The position numbers and the translations under genes are program-made. From assembly GCF_016805985.1 (NCBI RefSeq), contig NZ_CP017661.1, positions 1,426,001-1,490,000 of the forward strand: a stretch of DNA of 64,000 nt, read 5' to 3'. The stretch comes from Microbacterium sp. JZ31 (GTDB lineage Bacteria > Actinomycetota > Actinomycetes > Actinomycetales > Microbacteriaceae). Each line of letters opens with the position of its first letter. The stretch's first letter is position 1. Positions 36,665 to 47,310 of this stretch are shown piece by piece. Under the pieces are notes generated by a model. It saw nothing but the letters and a program-made list of their open reading frames with translations. It was not told the DNA's origin and made no database searches.

Positions 36665-37635
36665 GGCACCTGCTCGACACGCACACGCTCCCGCGCGAGG
36701 ACGCGATCCGCATCCTCGACATCGCGGAGGACATGGCCGACACGCAGTCGCGCGAGGTCAAGAAGCTCCCCACCCTGCGCGGCAAGACCGTCGTGAATCT
36801 GTTCTTCGAGGACTCCACGCGCACGCGCATCTCGTTCGAGGCCGCGGCCAAGCGCCTGTCGGCCGACGTGATCAACTTCGCGGCGAAGGGCTCGAGCGTC
36901 TCGAAGGGCGAGAGCCTGCAGGACACCGCCCAGACGCTGCAGGCGATGGGGGCCGACGCGGTCGTGATCCGCCATGGCGCGTCCGGAGCGCCCCGCACGC
37001 TCGCGACGAGCGGCTGGATCGACGCGGGCGTCGTGAACGCCGGCGACGGCACGCACGAGCACCCCACGCAGGCGCTGCTCGACGCGTTCACGATGCGCAA
37101 GCGCCGCCACGGCGCGGACAGCCGCGGCAAGGACCTCGCGGGCTTCCGCGTCGCGATCGTCGGGGACATCCTGCACTCGCGCGTCGCGCGCTCGAACGTG
37201 TGGCTGCTCCACACGCTGGGTGCGGACGTCACGCTGGTCGCGCCGCCGACGCTGCTGCCGCAGGACATCTCGAACTGGCCCGTGACCGTGCGCTACGACC
37301 TCGACGAGGCGATCTCGGCGGACCCCGACGCGCTCATGATGCTGCGCATCCAGCTTGAGCGCATGAACGCCGCGTATTTCCCCTCTGAGCGGGAGTATTC
37401 CCGCAGGTGGGGGCTCGACCCGCGGCGACTTGACAGCCTGCCAGCCGGTAGCATTGTGATGCACCCCGGACCCATGAACCGGGGCCTGGAGATCTCGGCC
37501 GAGGCCGCCGATTCGCCGCGATCGACGGTGCTCGAGCAGGTCAAGGCGGGGGTCTCCGTGCGGATGGCTGTGCTCTACCTGCTGCTGGCGGGGGAGCGGA
37601 CGGATGCGAAGCCCCAGAGTGAGGAGGAGCGATGA
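36661..37635 (+). CDS. pyrB: Aspartate carbamoyltransferase catalytic subunit
   Basis: 324 residues. It condenses carbamoyl phosphate with aspartate. The carbamoyl phosphate motif [13 protein letters not shown], the GSSVSKGES loop and [11 protein letters not shown] are present, with [20 protein letters not shown] further on. No pyrI regulatory subunit lies nearby, as usual in actinobacteria. It overlaps pyrR and pyrC by 4 nt each. Confidence 0.97.
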   Translation: MRHLLDTHTLPREDAIRILDIAEDMADTQSREVKKLPTLRGKTVVNLFFEDSTRTRISFEAAAKRLSADVINFAAKGSSVSKGESLQDTAQTLQAMGADAVVIRHGASGAPRTLATSGWIDAGVVNAGDGTHEHPTQALLDAFTMRKRRHGADSRGKDLAGFRVAIVGDILHSRVARSNVWLLHTLGADVTLVAPPTLLPQDISNWPVTVRYDLDEAISADPDALMMLRIQLERMNAAYFPSEREYSRRWGLDPRRLDSLPAGSIVMHPGPMNRGLEISAEAADSPRSTVLEQVKAGVSVRMAVLYLLLAGERTDAKPQSEEER

Positions 37636-38942
37636 GCGGTGTCCTTCTCATCACCGGAGCATCGATCGAGGGCGGCGACCGCGCCGACCTGCTGATCGAG
37701 GACGGCCGGATCGCCGAGGTCGGATCCGGACTCTCGCGCGAGGGCGCCACGCGCATCGACGCGGACGGACTCGTCGCGCTGCCCGGTCTCGTGGACCTCC
37801 ACACGCACCTGCGCGAGCCGGGCTACGAGGCGAGCGAGACGATCCTGACCGGCACGCGCGCGGCCGCCGCGGGCGGGTTCACGGCGGTGTTCGCGATGCC
37901 CAACACCTCGCCGGTCGCCGACACGGCGGGCGTTGTCGAGCAGGAGCTCGCGCTGGGTGAGGCCGCCGGGTACGCGACCGTGCAGCCGATCGGCGCGGTC
38001 ACGGTCGGGCAGCGGGGCGAGCGCCTCGCCGAGCTCGGCGCGATGGCCGACTCGCGCGCTCGCGTCCGGGTGTTCAGCGACGACGGCTTCTGTGTGTGGG
38101 ACCCGCTGATCATGCGCCGCGCGCTCGAGTACGTGAAGGCCTTCGACGGCGTCGTGGCGCAGCATGCGCAGGATCCCCGCCTGACCGAGGGCGCGCAGAT
38201 GAACGAGGGCGTCGTGTCCGCCGAGCTCGGCCTCGCGGGATGGCCCGCCGTCGCCGAGGAGTCGATCATCGCGCGCGACGTGCTGCTGGCGGAGCACGTG
38301 GGCTCGCGCCTGCACGTCTGCCACCTCTCCACGGCCGGGTCCGTCGACATCATCCGCTGGGCGAAGAAGCGCGGCATCGACGTCACCGCCGAGGTGACTC
38401 CGCACCACCTGCTGCTGACCGACGAGCTGGTGCGCGACTACGACGCGCGCTTCAAGGTCAACCCGCCGCTGCGGACGGCCGAGGACGTGCAGGCCGTGCG
38501 GGAGGGCCTCGCGGACGGCACGATCGACATCGTCGCCACCGATCACGCACCGCATCCCGCCGAGGCGAAGGCGTGCGAGTGGCAGGCCGCCGCGAACGGC
38601 ATGGTCGGGCTCGAGAGCGCGCTGCGCGTCGTGCACCAGGCCATGGTCTCCACGGGTCTGCTCGACTGGGCGGGCGTGGCCCGCGTGCTGTCGAAGACGC
38701 CCGCCCGCATCGGGCGTCTCGCGGGCCACGGCACGCCGCTCGAGGCGGGCCGGCCCGCCGAGCTCACGCTCTACGACCCGGCCACGGGCGGCGCGTTCGG
38801 CACGTCCGACCTGCGCGGCCGCAGCGTCAACTCGCCCTACGTGGGGCGGGAGCTGCCCGGCCGCGTGATGTGGACGATCCACCGCGGCTACGCGACGCTC
38901 GCCGACGGCGACGTCGTCGACCTCGAGGCGGTGCGCGCGTGA
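37632..38942 (+). CDS. pyrC: Dihydroorotase
   Basis: 436 residues, class I amidohydrolase. It cyclises carbamoyl aspartate. Metal ligands are in [12 protein letters not shown], the carboxy-Lys region of class I enzymes is replaced by the [11 protein letters not shown] type seen in the Bacillus/actinobacterial branch, and later metal ligands lie in [16 protein letters not shown] and [13 protein letters not shown]. Overlaps pyrB and the next gene by 4 nt. Confidence 0.96.
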   Translation: MSGVLLITGASIEGGDRADLLIEDGRIAEVGSGLSREGATRIDADGLVALPGLVDLHTHLREPGYEASETILTGTRAAAAGGFTAVFAMPNTSPVADTAGVVEQELALGEAAGYATVQPIGAVTVGQRGERLAELGAMADSRARVRVFSDDGFCVWDPLIMRRALEYVKAFDGVVAQHAQDPRLTEGAQMNEGVVSAELGLAGWPAVAEESIIARDVLLAEHVGSRLHVCHLSTAGSVDIIRWAKKRGIDVTAEVTPHHLLLTDELVRDYDARFKVNPPLRTAEDVQAVREGLADGTIDIVATDHAPHPAEAKACEWQAAANGMVGLESALRVVHQAMVSTGLLDWAGVARVLSKTPARIGRLAGHGTPLEAGRPAELTLYDPATGGAFGTSDLRGRSVNSPYVGRELPGRVMWTIHRGYATLADGDVVDLEAVRA

Positions 38943-39457
38943 GCCACGAGGCCGCCTCGATGATCTTCGTCGCGATCGCCGTGATCGCCCTCGCCCTCAT
39001 GGTGTGGGGATGGCGACGACGAGCGAGGCGCGACGCCGGCGTGATCGCTCCCGTCGCCGAGCGCCGGGGCGCGGTGCGCGCCACGTTCACGGGCCTCTAC
39101 GTCGCCACCACGCGGCATGAGAAGCCGCTGGATCGCCTGAACGTGAAGCACCTCGCCTTCCGCTCGCGCGTGACGGTGACCGTGACCGACGCCGGCGTCG
39201 CGCTCGACATGCCCGGCGAGCCCACGGTCTTCCTCGACGCGCCGCGCCTGCGGGACGCCGGTCGCGCGACGTGGACCATCGACCGCGTCGTCGAGTACGA
39301 CGGCCTCGTGCTCGTGGCCTGGACGGCCGACGACGGCACGATCTGCGACAGCTATGTGCGGCTGCAGGACGCGGATCCGGACGCCCTGGTGTCCGAGATC
39401 GAGCGCCTCCGCACAGAATCCGACTCCGACTCCACCCAGATGGGAGCACAGCGATGA
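38939..39457 (+). CDS. Conserved single-pass membrane protein of the pyr operon
   Basis: 172 residues. One membrane helix (about 8-24, [17 protein letters not shown]), a basic WRRRARRD stop-transfer segment, then a soluble beta-rich domain with [25 protein letters not shown]. It occupies the slot of Rv1382, an unexplained membrane protein between pyrC and carA in mycobacteria, so it is a long-conserved companion of pyrimidine synthesis with no known activity. GTG start in the pyrC stop (GTGA) and ATGA overlap into carA indicate tight coupling. Confidence 0.85.
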   Translation: MSHEAASMIFVAIAVIALALMVWGWRRRARRDAGVIAPVAERRGAVRATFTGLYVATTRHEKPLDRLNVKHLAFRSRVTVTVTDAGVALDMPGEPTVFLDAPRLRDAGRATWTIDRVVEYDGLVLVAWTADDGTICDSYVRLQDADPDALVSEIERLRTESDSDSTQMGAQR

Positions 39458-40626
39458 CATCGCTCCTCGACCGCCAGCCGGCCGTGCTCGTCCTCGAGGA
39501 CGGCACGCGCTACCCCGGGCACGCCTACGGCGCGCGCGGCACGACCCTCGGCGAGGTCGTCTTCACGACCGGCATGACCGGCTACCAGGAGACCCTGACC
39601 GACCCGTCCTACGCCGGACAGATCGTGCTGCAGACCGCGCCGCACATCGGCAACACCGGCGTCAACACGGAGGACCCCGAGTCGCGTCGCGTCTGGGTCG
39701 CCGGCTACATCGTGCGCGACCCCTCGCGCGTCGTCTCGAGCTGGCGCGCCGAGGAGTCGCTCGACGACGCGCTCGAGCGCGACGGCATCGTGGGCATCAG
39801 CGGGATCGACACGCGCGCGATCACGCGTCACATCCGCTCGGCCGGCAGCATGCGCGGCGGCATCTTCTCGGGCGACGCCGCGCATATCGCCGAGGACGAG
39901 CAGCTGCGTCTCGTGACCGAGGCCCCGCAGATGGCCGGGCAGAACCTGTCGGGTCAGGTCTCCGTCGAGGTCGCCGCCGTCACGCCCGCCGTGGGGGAGA
40001 AGATCGGCAACCTCGCGGTCATCGACCTCGGCATCAAGCAGGCGACCGTCAACAACCTCGCGCGCCGCGGCTTCGAGGTGCACGTGCTGCCGCAGAACGT
40101 CACGAGGGAGCAGCTGCTCGCGATCGACCCGGTCGCGGCGTTCTACTCCAACGGTCCGGGCGACCCCGCCGCGTCGGAGGAGCACGTGCAGCTGCTGCGC
40201 GGCATCCTGGACGAGCAGCTGCCCTTCTTCGGCATCTGCTTCGGCAACCAGCTGCTGGGCCGCGCGCTCGGCCTGGGCACGTACAAGCTGCCGTTCGGCC
40301 ACCGCGGCATCAACCAGCCCGTGAAGGACAAGCTCACGGGCCGCGTCGAGATCACGGCGCACAACCACGGCTTCGCGGTCGACGCGCCGCTCGTGGGCGA
40401 GTTCGACAGCCCCGCCGGCTACGGCCGCGTGGAGGTGAGCCACGTGGGCCTGAACGACGACGTCGTGGAGGGCCTGCGTGCGCTCGACATCCCCGCCTTC
40501 TCGGTGCAGTACCACCCGGAGGCCGCCGGCGGCCCGAACGACGCCAACTACCTGTTCGACCGCTTCCGCGACATGGTCGTGGAGCACCTTGCCAGCAAGA
40601 ACGCCAAGAAGGACGCGAATGCCTAA
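39454..40626 (+). CDS. carA: Carbamoyl-phosphate synthase small subunit
   Basis: 390 residues. It hydrolyses glutamine for CarB. The N-terminal CPSase domain contains [19 protein letters not shown] and the class I amidotransferase domain has its nucleophile in FGICFGNQ (Cys262) with the His-Glu pair in [10 protein letters not shown]. The canonical substrate-binding segment GGxR is seen as GAR-like [16 protein letters not shown] 39454 overlaps the previous gene; the end overlaps carB by 8 nt. Confidence 0.97.
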   Translation: MTSLLDRQPAVLVLEDGTRYPGHAYGARGTTLGEVVFTTGMTGYQETLTDPSYAGQIVLQTAPHIGNTGVNTEDPESRRVWVAGYIVRDPSRVVSSWRAEESLDDALERDGIVGISGIDTRAITRHIRSAGSMRGGIFSGDAAHIAEDEQLRLVTEAPQMAGQNLSGQVSVEVAAVTPAVGEKIGNLAVIDLGIKQATVNNLARRGFEVHVLPQNVTREQLLAIDPVAAFYSNGPGDPAASEEHVQLLRGILDEQLPFFGICFGNQLLGRALGLGTYKLPFGHRGINQPVKDKLTGRVEITAHNHGFAVDAPLVGEFDSPAGYGRVEVSHVGLNDDVVEGLRALDIPAFSVQYHPEAAGGPNDANYLFDRFRDMVVEHLASKNAKKDANA

Positions 40627-43600
40627 GCGCGACGACATCCAGTCCGTTCTCGTCATCGGATCGGGCCCGATCGTCATCGGTCAGGCCGTCGAGTTCGACT
40701 ACTCCGGCACCCAGGCGTGCCGCGTGCTCCGCGAGGAGGGCGTGCGCGTCATCCTCGTGAACTCCAACCCGGCCACGATCATGACGGATCCGGAGTTCGC
40801 CGACGCGACGTACATCGAGCCGATCACGCCCGAGGTGATCGAGACGATCATCGCCAAGGAGAAGCCCGACGCGATCCTGCCGACCCTCGGCGGCCAGACC
40901 GCGCTGAACGCGGCCATGGCGCTGCACGAGCGCGGCATCCTCGAGAAGTACGACGTCGAGCTGATCGGCGCGAAGGTCGACGCGATCCGCAAGGGCGAGG
41001 ACCGTCAGATCTTCAAGGAGCTCGTGATCGAGGCGGGCGCCGAGGTCGCGCGCAGCGTGATCGCCCACACGATGGAGGAAGTGCTCGCGGGAGCGGCCGA
41101 GCTCGGCTACCCGCTCGTCGTGCGTCCGTCCTTCACGATGGGCGGCCTGGGCTCGGGCTTCGCGTTCGACGAGCAGGATCTGCGCCGCATCGCCGGCGCG
41201 GGCCTGCGCGAGTCGACGACGACCGAGGTCCTGCTCGAGGAGTCGATCCTCGGGTGGAAGGAGTACGAGCTCGAGCTGATGCGCGACACGGCCGACAACA
41301 CGGTCGTGGTGTGCTCGATCGAGAACGTCGACCCGGTGGGCGTGCACACGGGCGACTCGATCACCGTCGCACCGGCCCTGACCCTCACCGACCGCGAGTA
41401 CCAGAAGCTCCGCGACATCGGCATCGACATCATCCGCGCCGTGGGTGTCGACACCGGCGGCTGCAACATCCAGTTCGCGGTCAACCCCGCGGACGGCCGG
41501 ATCATCGTGATCGAGATGAACCCCCGCGTGTCGCGCTCGTCGGCGCTCGCGTCCAAGGCCACGGGCTTCCCGATCGCCAAGCTCGCCGCGAAGCTCGCGC
41601 TGGGCTACCGGCTCGACGAGGTCCCGAACGACATCACGAAGGTCACGCCGGCGTCGTTCGAGCCCACGCTCGACTACGTGGTCGTCAAGGTCCCGCGCTT
41701 CGCCTTCGAGAAGTTCCCGGCCGCGGACCCGACCCTCACCACGACCATGAAGTCGGTGGGCGAGGCCATGGCGATCGGCCGCAACTACACGACCGCGCTG
41801 CAGAAGGCGCTGCGCTCGATCGAGAAGCGCGGCTCCAGCTTCCACTGGGGCGACGAGCCGCGTTCGACCGAGGAGCTCCTGCTCGAGGCCCGCACCCCCA
41901 CGGACGGCCGCCTCGTGCTCGTGCAGCAGGCGCTGCGCAAGGGCGCGACGGTCGCCGAGGCGTTCGACGCGACCGCGATCGATCCGTGGTTCCTCGACCA
42001 GATCGTCCTGATCAACGAGGTCGCCGAGGCGGTCGCAACCGCCCCCGAGCTCGACGAGTCCGTCCTGCGGCTCGCGAAGGAGCACGGCTTCTCGGACGCG
42101 CAGATCGCGCAGCTGCGCGGCATCGCCGAGACCGAGGCGCGGGGCGTCCGCCACGGTCTCGGCCTGCGTCCCGTGTACAAGACGGTCGACACGTGCGCGG
42201 GCGAGTTCCCCGCGCTCACGCCGTACCACTACTCGAGCTACGACTTCGAGACCGAGGTGACGCCGTCCGACCGCCGGAAGGTCATCATCATCGGCTCCGG
42301 CCCGAACCGCATCGGCCAGGGCGTCGAGTTCGACTACTCGTGCGTGCACGCGTCGTTCGCGCTGTCGGCCGCGGGCTACGAGACCGTCATGGTCAACTGC
42401 AACCCCGAGACCGTCTCGACCGACTACGACACCTCGGACCGCCTCTACTTCGAGCCGCTGACGCTCGAGGACGTGCTCGAGGTGCTGCACGCCGAGTCGC
42501 TCTCGGGCGAGATCCACGGCGTCGTGTGCCAGCTCGGCGGTCAGACGCCGCTCGGGCTCGCGAAGGGCATCGAGGAGGCCGGCTACCGGATCCTCGGCAC
42601 CAGCCCCGCCGCGATCGACCTCGCCGAGGACCGCAAGCTCTTCGGCGAGATCCTCGAGCGCGGCGGCCTCGTCGCGCCCCGCAACGGCACCGCGACGGAC
42701 GAGGCCGAGGCCGTCCGGATCGCCGAGGAGATCGGCTACCCCGTGCTCGTGCGCCCGAGCTTCGTGCTCGGCGGACGCGGCATGGAGATCGTGTACGACA
42801 CCCCGAGTCTGCGCGACTACTTCGCGCGCATCGCGGAGCACGCGATCATCGGCGAGGACGCGCCGCTGCTCGTCGACCGGTTCCTGGACGACGCGGTGGA
42901 GATCGATGTCGACGCGCTGTACGACGGCCACGAGCTGTACATCGGCGGCATCATGGAGCACCTCGAGGAGGCCGGCATCCACTCCGGCGACTCGAGCTGC
43001 GCCCTGCCGCCCATGTCCCTCGGCCGCACCGAGATCGACCGCGTGCGCGAGGCGACCCTGGCGATCGCCCAGGGCGTGGGCGTGCGCGGCCTGCTGAACG
43101 TGCAGTTCGCGATCAGCGCGGGCGTGCTCTACGTGATCGAGGCGAATCCGCGCGCGAGCCGCACGGTGCCGTTCGTGTCGAAGGCGCTCGGGATCCCGCT
43201 CGCGAAGGCCGCCTCGCGCATCATGGCGGGCGAGACGATCGACGCGCTCCGCGCCGAGGGGCTGCTGCCGGAGAACGACGGCTCGCGGGTGCCGATCGAC
43301 TCGCCGGTCTCGGTCAAGGAGGCGGTGCTGCCGTTCAAGCGCTTCCGCACGCGCGAGGGACACATCGTCGACTCGGTGCTCGGCCCGGAGATGCGTTCGA
43401 CGGGTGAGGTGATGGGAATCGACCGCGACTTCCCGACCGCCTTCGCGAAGAGCCAGTCGGCGGCATACGGCGGCATCCCGCGCGGCGGCACGGTGTTCAT
43501 CTCGGTCGCCGACGCCGACAAGCGCGACGTGCTCCTCCCCGCGCACCGCCTGCAGCAGCTCGGCTTCTCGATCCTCGCGACCGAGGGCACGGCCGAGATT

Positions 43601-43927
43601 CTGCTGCGCAACGGCATCCGGGCCGAGGTCGTGGGCAAGTACAGCGCGACGCAGGCATCCGGCGAGGAGAACATCGTCGACCTCATCAACGAGGGCCGCG
43701 TCGACATGATCGTGAACACCCCGAGCGGCATGTCGGCGCGTGCCGACGGCTACGAGATCCGTGCGGCGGCGGTGGGCGGTGACAAGGCGCTGTTCACCAC
43801 GATCGCCACGCTCGGCGCGGCCGTGAGCGCGATGGACACGATGGCCGAGGGCTTCTCCGTGAAGAGCCTGCAGGAGTACGCGACTGAGCGCGAGCAGCGC
43901 AGCGCGGTGGCCGTGGAGGCTCGATGA
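40619..43927 (+). CDS. carB: Carbamoyl-phosphate synthase large subunit
   Basis: 1102 residues, full length. It makes carbamoyl phosphate from bicarbonate, ammonia and two ATP for pyrimidines and arginine. Two homologous ATP-grasp halves are seen: the first with [20 protein letters not shown] and [20 protein letters not shown], the second with [20 protein letters not shown] and [20 protein letters not shown]. The C-terminal allosteric MGS domain begins near 940 ([25 protein letters not shown]). The ATG inside carA gives the usual [14 protein letters not shown] start. Confidence 0.98.
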   Translation: MPKRDDIQSVLVIGSGPIVIGQAVEFDYSGTQACRVLREEGVRVILVNSNPATIMTDPEFADATYIEPITPEVIETIIAKEKPDAILPTLGGQTALNAAMALHERGILEKYDVELIGAKVDAIRKGEDRQIFKELVIEAGAEVARSVIAHTMEEVLAGAAELGYPLVVRPSFTMGGLGSGFAFDEQDLRRIAGAGLRESTTTEVLLEESILGWKEYELELMRDTADNTVVVCSIENVDPVGVHTGDSITVAPALTLTDREYQKLRDIGIDIIRAVGVDTGGCNIQFAVNPADGRIIVIEMNPRVSRSSALASKATGFPIAKLAAKLALGYRLDEVPNDITKVTPASFEPTLDYVVVKVPRFAFEKFPAADPTLTTTMKSVGEAMAIGRNYTTALQKALRSIEKRGSSFHWGDEPRSTEELLLEARTPTDGRLVLVQQALRKGATVAEAFDATAIDPWFLDQIVLINEVAEAVATAPELDESVLRLAKEHGFSDAQIAQLRGIAETEARGVRHGLGLRPVYKTVDTCAGEFPALTPYHYSSYDFETEVTPSDRRKVIIIGSGPNRIGQGVEFDYSCVHASFALSAAGYETVMVNCNPETVSTDYDTSDRLYFEPLTLEDVLEVLHAESLSGEIHGVVCQLGGQTPLGLAKGIEEAGYRILGTSPAAIDLAEDRKLFGEILERGGLVAPRNGTATDEAEAVRIAEEIGYPVLVRPSFVLGGRGMEIVYDTPSLRDYFARIAEHAIIGEDAPLLVDRFLDDAVEIDVDALYDGHELYIGGIMEHLEEAGIHSGDSSCALPPMSLGRTEIDRVREATLAIAQGVGVRGLLNVQFAISAGVLYVIEANPRASRTVPFVSKALGIPLAKAASRIMAGETIDALRAEGLLPENDGSRVPIDSPVSVKEAVLPFKRFRTREGHIVDSVLGPEMRSTGEVMGIDRDFPTAFAKSQSAAYGGIPRGGTVFISVADADKRDVLLPAHRLQQLGFSILATEGTAEILLRNGIRAEVVGKYSATQASGEENIVDLINEGRVDMIVNTPSGMSARADGYEIRAAAVGGDKALFTTIATLGAAVSAMDTMAEGFSVKSLQEYATEREQRSAVAVEAR

Positions 43928-44802
43928 CCTCATCCGGCACCGCGACGCGGGACTCGTTCGGTGAGCGTGCGCGCGCCGCCATCGCGCGGCGCGGGCACCT
44001 GTGCGTCGGCATCGACCCGCATGAGCCGCTCCTGGCGGCCTGGGGTCTGACGGCGGACGCGGCCGGCGTGCGCGAGTTCGGTCTGCGCGTCGTGGACGCC
44101 GCGGCCGGGCGCGCGGGCTTCGTCAAGCCGCAGGTGTCGTTCTTCGAGCGCCACGGATCCGCCGGGCTCGCGGCTCTCGAGGAGGTGCTCGCGGCCGCGC
44201 GTGCGGCCGACGTGCTGGCGATCGCCGATGCCAAGCGGGGCGACATCGGCTCGACGATGGACGCGTACGCGGCGGCCTGGCTCACGGCGGGCGCCCCGCT
44301 CGAGGCCGACGCGCTGACGGTGAGCCCGTACCTCGGCGTCGGCGCGCTGTCGGGGACGTTCGCCCACGCGCTCGCGCACGGCAAGGGCGCGTTCGTGCTG
44401 GCGGCGACGAGCAACCCCGAGGCGACGATGCTGCAGCGCGCGACGACCGCCGCGGGCGGCACCGTCTCGGCCGCCGTGATCGCGGAGGTCTCGGACCGCA
44501 ACGCGACCGCGGTGGGCGACGGGGAATGGGGCAGCCTCGGCTTCGTGATCGGCGCGACGGTCGACTGGGCGGAGGCGGGGCTCCGGCCGTTCGCGCCCCC
44601 GGCTCCCGTCCTCGCGCCGGGCTTCGGCCACCAGGGCGCCCGCCCGGACCAGCTGCGTGCCGTGTACGGTGCGATGGCGTCCACGGTCGTCGCGAGCGAG
44701 AGCCGCAGCATCCTGTCCGCCGGGCCCGACGGCATCGCGGACGCGGTCGCCGCCGCGGCCGCTGCCTATCCGACCGTCACCGAGGAGGGTGCGCATGTCT
44801 GA
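43924..44802 (+). CDS. pyrF: Orotidine 5'-phosphate decarboxylase, type 2
   Basis: 292 residues, the longer actinobacterial PyrF form. It converts OMP to UMP. The catalytic motif [18 protein letters not shown] and [17 protein letters not shown] are characteristic, as is [16 protein letters not shown] overlaps carB (ATGA). The end overlaps the mIHF-Gmk gene by 8 nt. pyrD and pyrE are not in the window. Confidence 0.96.
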   Translation: MTSSGTATRDSFGERARAAIARRGHLCVGIDPHEPLLAAWGLTADAAGVREFGLRVVDAAAGRAGFVKPQVSFFERHGSAGLAALEEVLAAARAADVLAIADAKRGDIGSTMDAYAAAWLTAGAPLEADALTVSPYLGVGALSGTFAHALAHGKGAFVLAATSNPEATMLQRATTAAGGTVSAAVIAEVSDRNATAVGDGEWGSLGFVIGATVDWAEAGLRPFAPPAPVLAPGFGHQGARPDQLRAVYGAMASTVVASESRSILSAGPDGIADAVAAAAAAYPTVTEEGAHV

Positions 44803-45733
44803 CACCGCGGAGAACCACGCGCGCGGCAGCGCGACGCGGCCCCCGGAGGTCGACCGCGCCGCCGCATCGCGACGTGCCGTCGCCGCACGCCGCGCCCGGG
44901 CCTCGCTCAAGCGCGACCTCAGCACGCGCGTCGTGACGCCGCAGGAGGTGCTGCGCCGTGCGGTCGCGGATCCGTCGTCGCCCGCCGGCACGCTGCGCGT
45001 GCCCGACTTCCTGACGGCGCTGCCCGCGATCGGTGAGGGCAAGCGCGACCGGATCCTGTCGGAGCTCGGCATCTCACCCGTCAAGCGTCTCGGCGGGCTC
45101 GGCACGCGCCAGCGCACAGCGCTGCAGGCGTGGCTCGATCGCCGGATGCCGGAGCCCCGTCCGCGGCCCGGCCGCAGCCGCCTGCTCGTGCTCGCCGGCC
45201 CCACGGCCGTCGGCAAGGGCACCGTCTCGGCGCGCATCCGCGAGGACCACCCCGAGATCCTCGTGTCGGTCTCGGCGACGACGCGTCCGCCGCGACCGGG
45301 TGAGATCGACGGCGTGCACTACTACTTCGTGGACGACGCGGAGTTCGACCGGATGATCGCCGAGGACGAGCTGCTCGAGCACGCGGTCGTGCACAACAAG
45401 CACCGCTACGGAACGCCTCGCGGCCCGATCGAGGCGGCGCTGCTCGACGGCCGCACGGTGCTGCTCGAGATCGACCTGCAGGGCGCCCGCCAGGTGCGTG
45501 CGGCGGATCCCCGCGCCTCGCTCGTGTTCCTGCTGCCGCCGAGCTGGGACGAACTCGTGCACCGGCTCGTCGGCCGCGGCACCGAGGACGACGAGGAGCG
45601 GGCGCGTCGCCTGCGCACCGCGCGCGTCGAGCTCGCGGCGCAGAACGAGTTCGACTTCCACATCGTGAACGAGGACGTCGCCACCGCGGCGCGGCAGGTC
45701 GTAGAATTGTCAGATGCTTCCGCGCGCTCGTAG
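44795..45733 (+). CDS. gmk: Fusion of actinobacterial integration host factor (mIHF) with guanylate kinase
   Basis: 312 residues in one uninterrupted frame. Residues about 20-118 are an mIHF-type nucleoid protein: basic helix [20 protein letters not shown] and the helix-hairpin-helix LPAIGEGKRDRILSELGI followed by GLGTRQRTALQAWL. After a short Pro/Arg linker (119-128) comes guanylate kinase, GMP to GDP, with P-loop GPTAVGKG (135-142), SATTRPPRPGE, HYYFVD and LEIDLQGARQV. In M. tuberculosis the same pair are separate neighbours (mihF, gmk, rpoZ); here no stop or internal start with a ribosome-binding site separates them. The product would join DNA binding to nucleotide metabolism. Confidence 0.93.
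   Translation: MSDTAENHARGSATRPPEVDRAAASRRAVAARRARASLKRDLSTRVVTPQEVLRRAVADPSSPAGTLRVPDFLTALPAIGEGKRDRILSELGISPVKRLGGLGTRQRTALQAWLDRRMPEPRPRPGRSRLLVLAGPTAVGKGTVSARIREDHPEILVSVSATTRPPRPGEIDGVHYYFVDDAEFDRMIAEDELLEHAVVHNKHRYGTPRGPIEAALLDGRTVLLEIDLQGARQVRAADPRASLVFLLPPSWDELVHRLVGRGTEDDEERARRLRTARVELAAQNEFDFHIVNEDVATAARQVVELSDASARS
45702..45707 (+). promoter_or_regulatory. -10 element for rpoZ inside gmk
   Basis: TAGAAT lies in the last codons of gmk, 51 nt before the rpoZ GTG. A 7-bp hairpin (45721-45727 with 45733-45739) falls in the resulting leader. Confidence 0.55.
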
Positions 45734-45757
45734 CGCGCGCCCGACAGGAGGATCCAC

Positions 45758-46012
45758 GTGACCACGGAGAACAAGGGCATCATCGACCCGCCCATCGACG
45801 AGCTGCTCGACAAGGTCGACTCGAAGTACCAGCTGGTCATCTACGGCGCCAAGCGCGCGCGTCAGATCAACGACTACTACACGGATCTCCACGAGGGGAA
45901 CCTGTTCGACAACGTCGGCCCGCTCGTCGACTCCTCGGTCGAGGACAAGCCGCTCACGATCGCGCTGCACGAGATCCACCAGGACAAGCTGCGCCTGCGT
46001 CACGCAGAGTAA
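45758..46012 (+). CDS. rpoZ: DNA-directed RNA polymerase omega subunit
   Basis: 84 residues. Omega assists beta-prime folding and core assembly and is linked to ppGpp responses. The actinobacterial form is recognised by [22 protein letters not shown] and [11 protein letters not shown] near residues 30-40. GTG start with AGGAGG 6-7 nt upstream. It follows gmk as in most bacteria and ends at a terminator. Confidence 0.94.
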   Translation: MTTENKGIIDPPIDELLDKVDSKYQLVIYGAKRARQINDYYTDLHEGNLFDNVGPLVDSSVEDKPLTIALHEIHQDKLRLRHAE

Positions 46013-46029
46013 GCGCCTCGCACGATGTC

Positions 46030-46061
46030 GGTGGTCGCCCCCATCATGGGTGGCGACCACC
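46030..46061 (+). terminator. Terminator after rpoZ
   Basis: A 10-bp stem (46030-46039 with 46052-46061) extends by 4 bp (CCCA/TGGG) past one bulged base, then CTTCTCGTCT. Confidence 0.8.
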
Positions 46062-46096
46062 TTCTCGTCTGAGCCCGATCGTCGACCAGGAGCAGC

Positions 46097-47284
46097 ATGA
46101 GCCTTCGCCTTTTCACGTCAGAGTCGGTCACCGAGGGACACCCCGACAAGATCTGCGACCAGATCTCGGACAGCATCCTCGACGGCCTCCTCGCGAGCGA
46201 TCCCGAGAGCCGCGTCGCGGTCGAGACGCTCGTCACGACCGGTCTCGTGCACGTGGCGGGTGAGATCCGCACCGAGGCGTACGTCGAGATCCCCGCGATC
46301 GTGCGCGGCGTGATCAACCGCATCGGCTATACGTCGAGCGACATGGGCTTCGACGGCGACTCGTGCGGCGTCAGCGTGTCGGTGGGCGAGCAGTCCGGCG
46401 ACATCGCGGCCGGCGTCGACACGGCGCTCGAGACGCGCGAGGGATCGTCCGATCACTACGACGAGCTGGGCGCGGGTGACCAGGGCATCATGTTCGGCTT
46501 CGCGGCCAACGAGACCCCGCAGCTCATGCCCATGGCGGCGTGGACGGCCCACCGGCTCGCCGAGCGGCTCACCGAGGTGCGTCGCAACGGCGAGATGCCG
46601 TTCCTGCGCCCCGACGGCAAGACGCAGGTCACGCTGGGCTACGACGGCTTCACGCCGAAGACGGTCGACGCGGTCGTCGTCTCCACGCAGCACCACCCGA
46701 AGATGACGCAGGACGAGATCCGCGCCGAGGTCGAGGCGCGCGTGATCCGTCCCGTGCTCGAGCAGACCGGGCTCGACGCCGGCGACGTCAAGCTCTACAT
46801 CAACCCCGCGGGCCCCTTCGTGACGGGCGGCCCCAAGGGCGACGCGGGCCTCACGGGCCGCAAGATCATCATCGACACGTACGGCGGCGCCGCCCGCCAC
46901 GGTGGCGGCGCCTTCAGCGGCAAGGACCCGTCCAAGGTCGACCGCTCGGCCGCCTACGCCATGCGCTGGGTCGCCAAGAACGCCGTCGCGGCAGGCCTCG
47001 CCGACCGCCTCGAGGTGCAGGTCGCGTACGCGATCGGCAAGGCGAACCCCGTCGGCCTGTACGTGGAGTCGTTCGGCACGGGCAAGGTCTCCGACGACGT
47101 GATCGTCGACGCCATCCGCTCGGTGTTCGACCTGCGCCCCGCGGCGATCATCGAGCAGCTCGACCTCAAGCGGCCCATCTACGCGCAGACCGCCGCGTAC
47201 GGTCACTTCGGCCGCGAGCTGCCCGATTTCACGTGGGAGCAGACCACGCGCGTCGACGACCTGCGGCGCGCCGCGGGTCTCTGA
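46097..47284 (+). CDS. metK: S-adenosylmethionine synthetase
   Basis: 395 residues. It makes SAM from methionine and ATP. N-terminal [20 protein letters not shown], the [12 protein letters not shown] signature and [25 protein letters not shown] near 265-290 are all intact. GACCAGGAGCAGC provides the ribosome-binding site. No SAM riboswitch is visible in the 84-nt gap upstream. priA follows after 26 nt. Confidence 0.98.
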   Translation: MSLRLFTSESVTEGHPDKICDQISDSILDGLLASDPESRVAVETLVTTGLVHVAGEIRTEAYVEIPAIVRGVINRIGYTSSDMGFDGDSCGVSVSVGEQSGDIAAGVDTALETREGSSDHYDELGAGDQGIMFGFAANETPQLMPMAAWTAHRLAERLTEVRRNGEMPFLRPDGKTQVTLGYDGFTPKTVDAVVVSTQHHPKMTQDEIRAEVEARVIRPVLEQTGLDAGDVKLYINPAGPFVTGGPKGDAGLTGRKIIIDTYGGAARHGGGAFSGKDPSKVDRSAAYAMRWVAKNAVAAGLADRLEVQVAYAIGKANPVGLYVESFGTGKVSDDVIVDAIRSVFDLRPAAIIEQLDLKRPIYAQTAAYGHFGRELPDFTWEQTTRVDDLRRAAGL

Positions 47285-47310
47285 TCCGCCCGGATCCGGG
47301 GGAAGCCGCG

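Noticed and set aside
40352..43933. A 1193-codon open frame on the minus strand opposite carB.
   Set aside because: Its translation is Arg/Asp/Leu/Val-rich low complexity with no motifs, and it mirrors codon bias of the real gene in a high-GC genome. carB is unmistakable on the plus strand.
46013..46096. A SAM riboswitch before metK.
   Set aside because: The 84-nt gap is filled by the rpoZ terminator, and no SAM aptamer core can be made from the rest.
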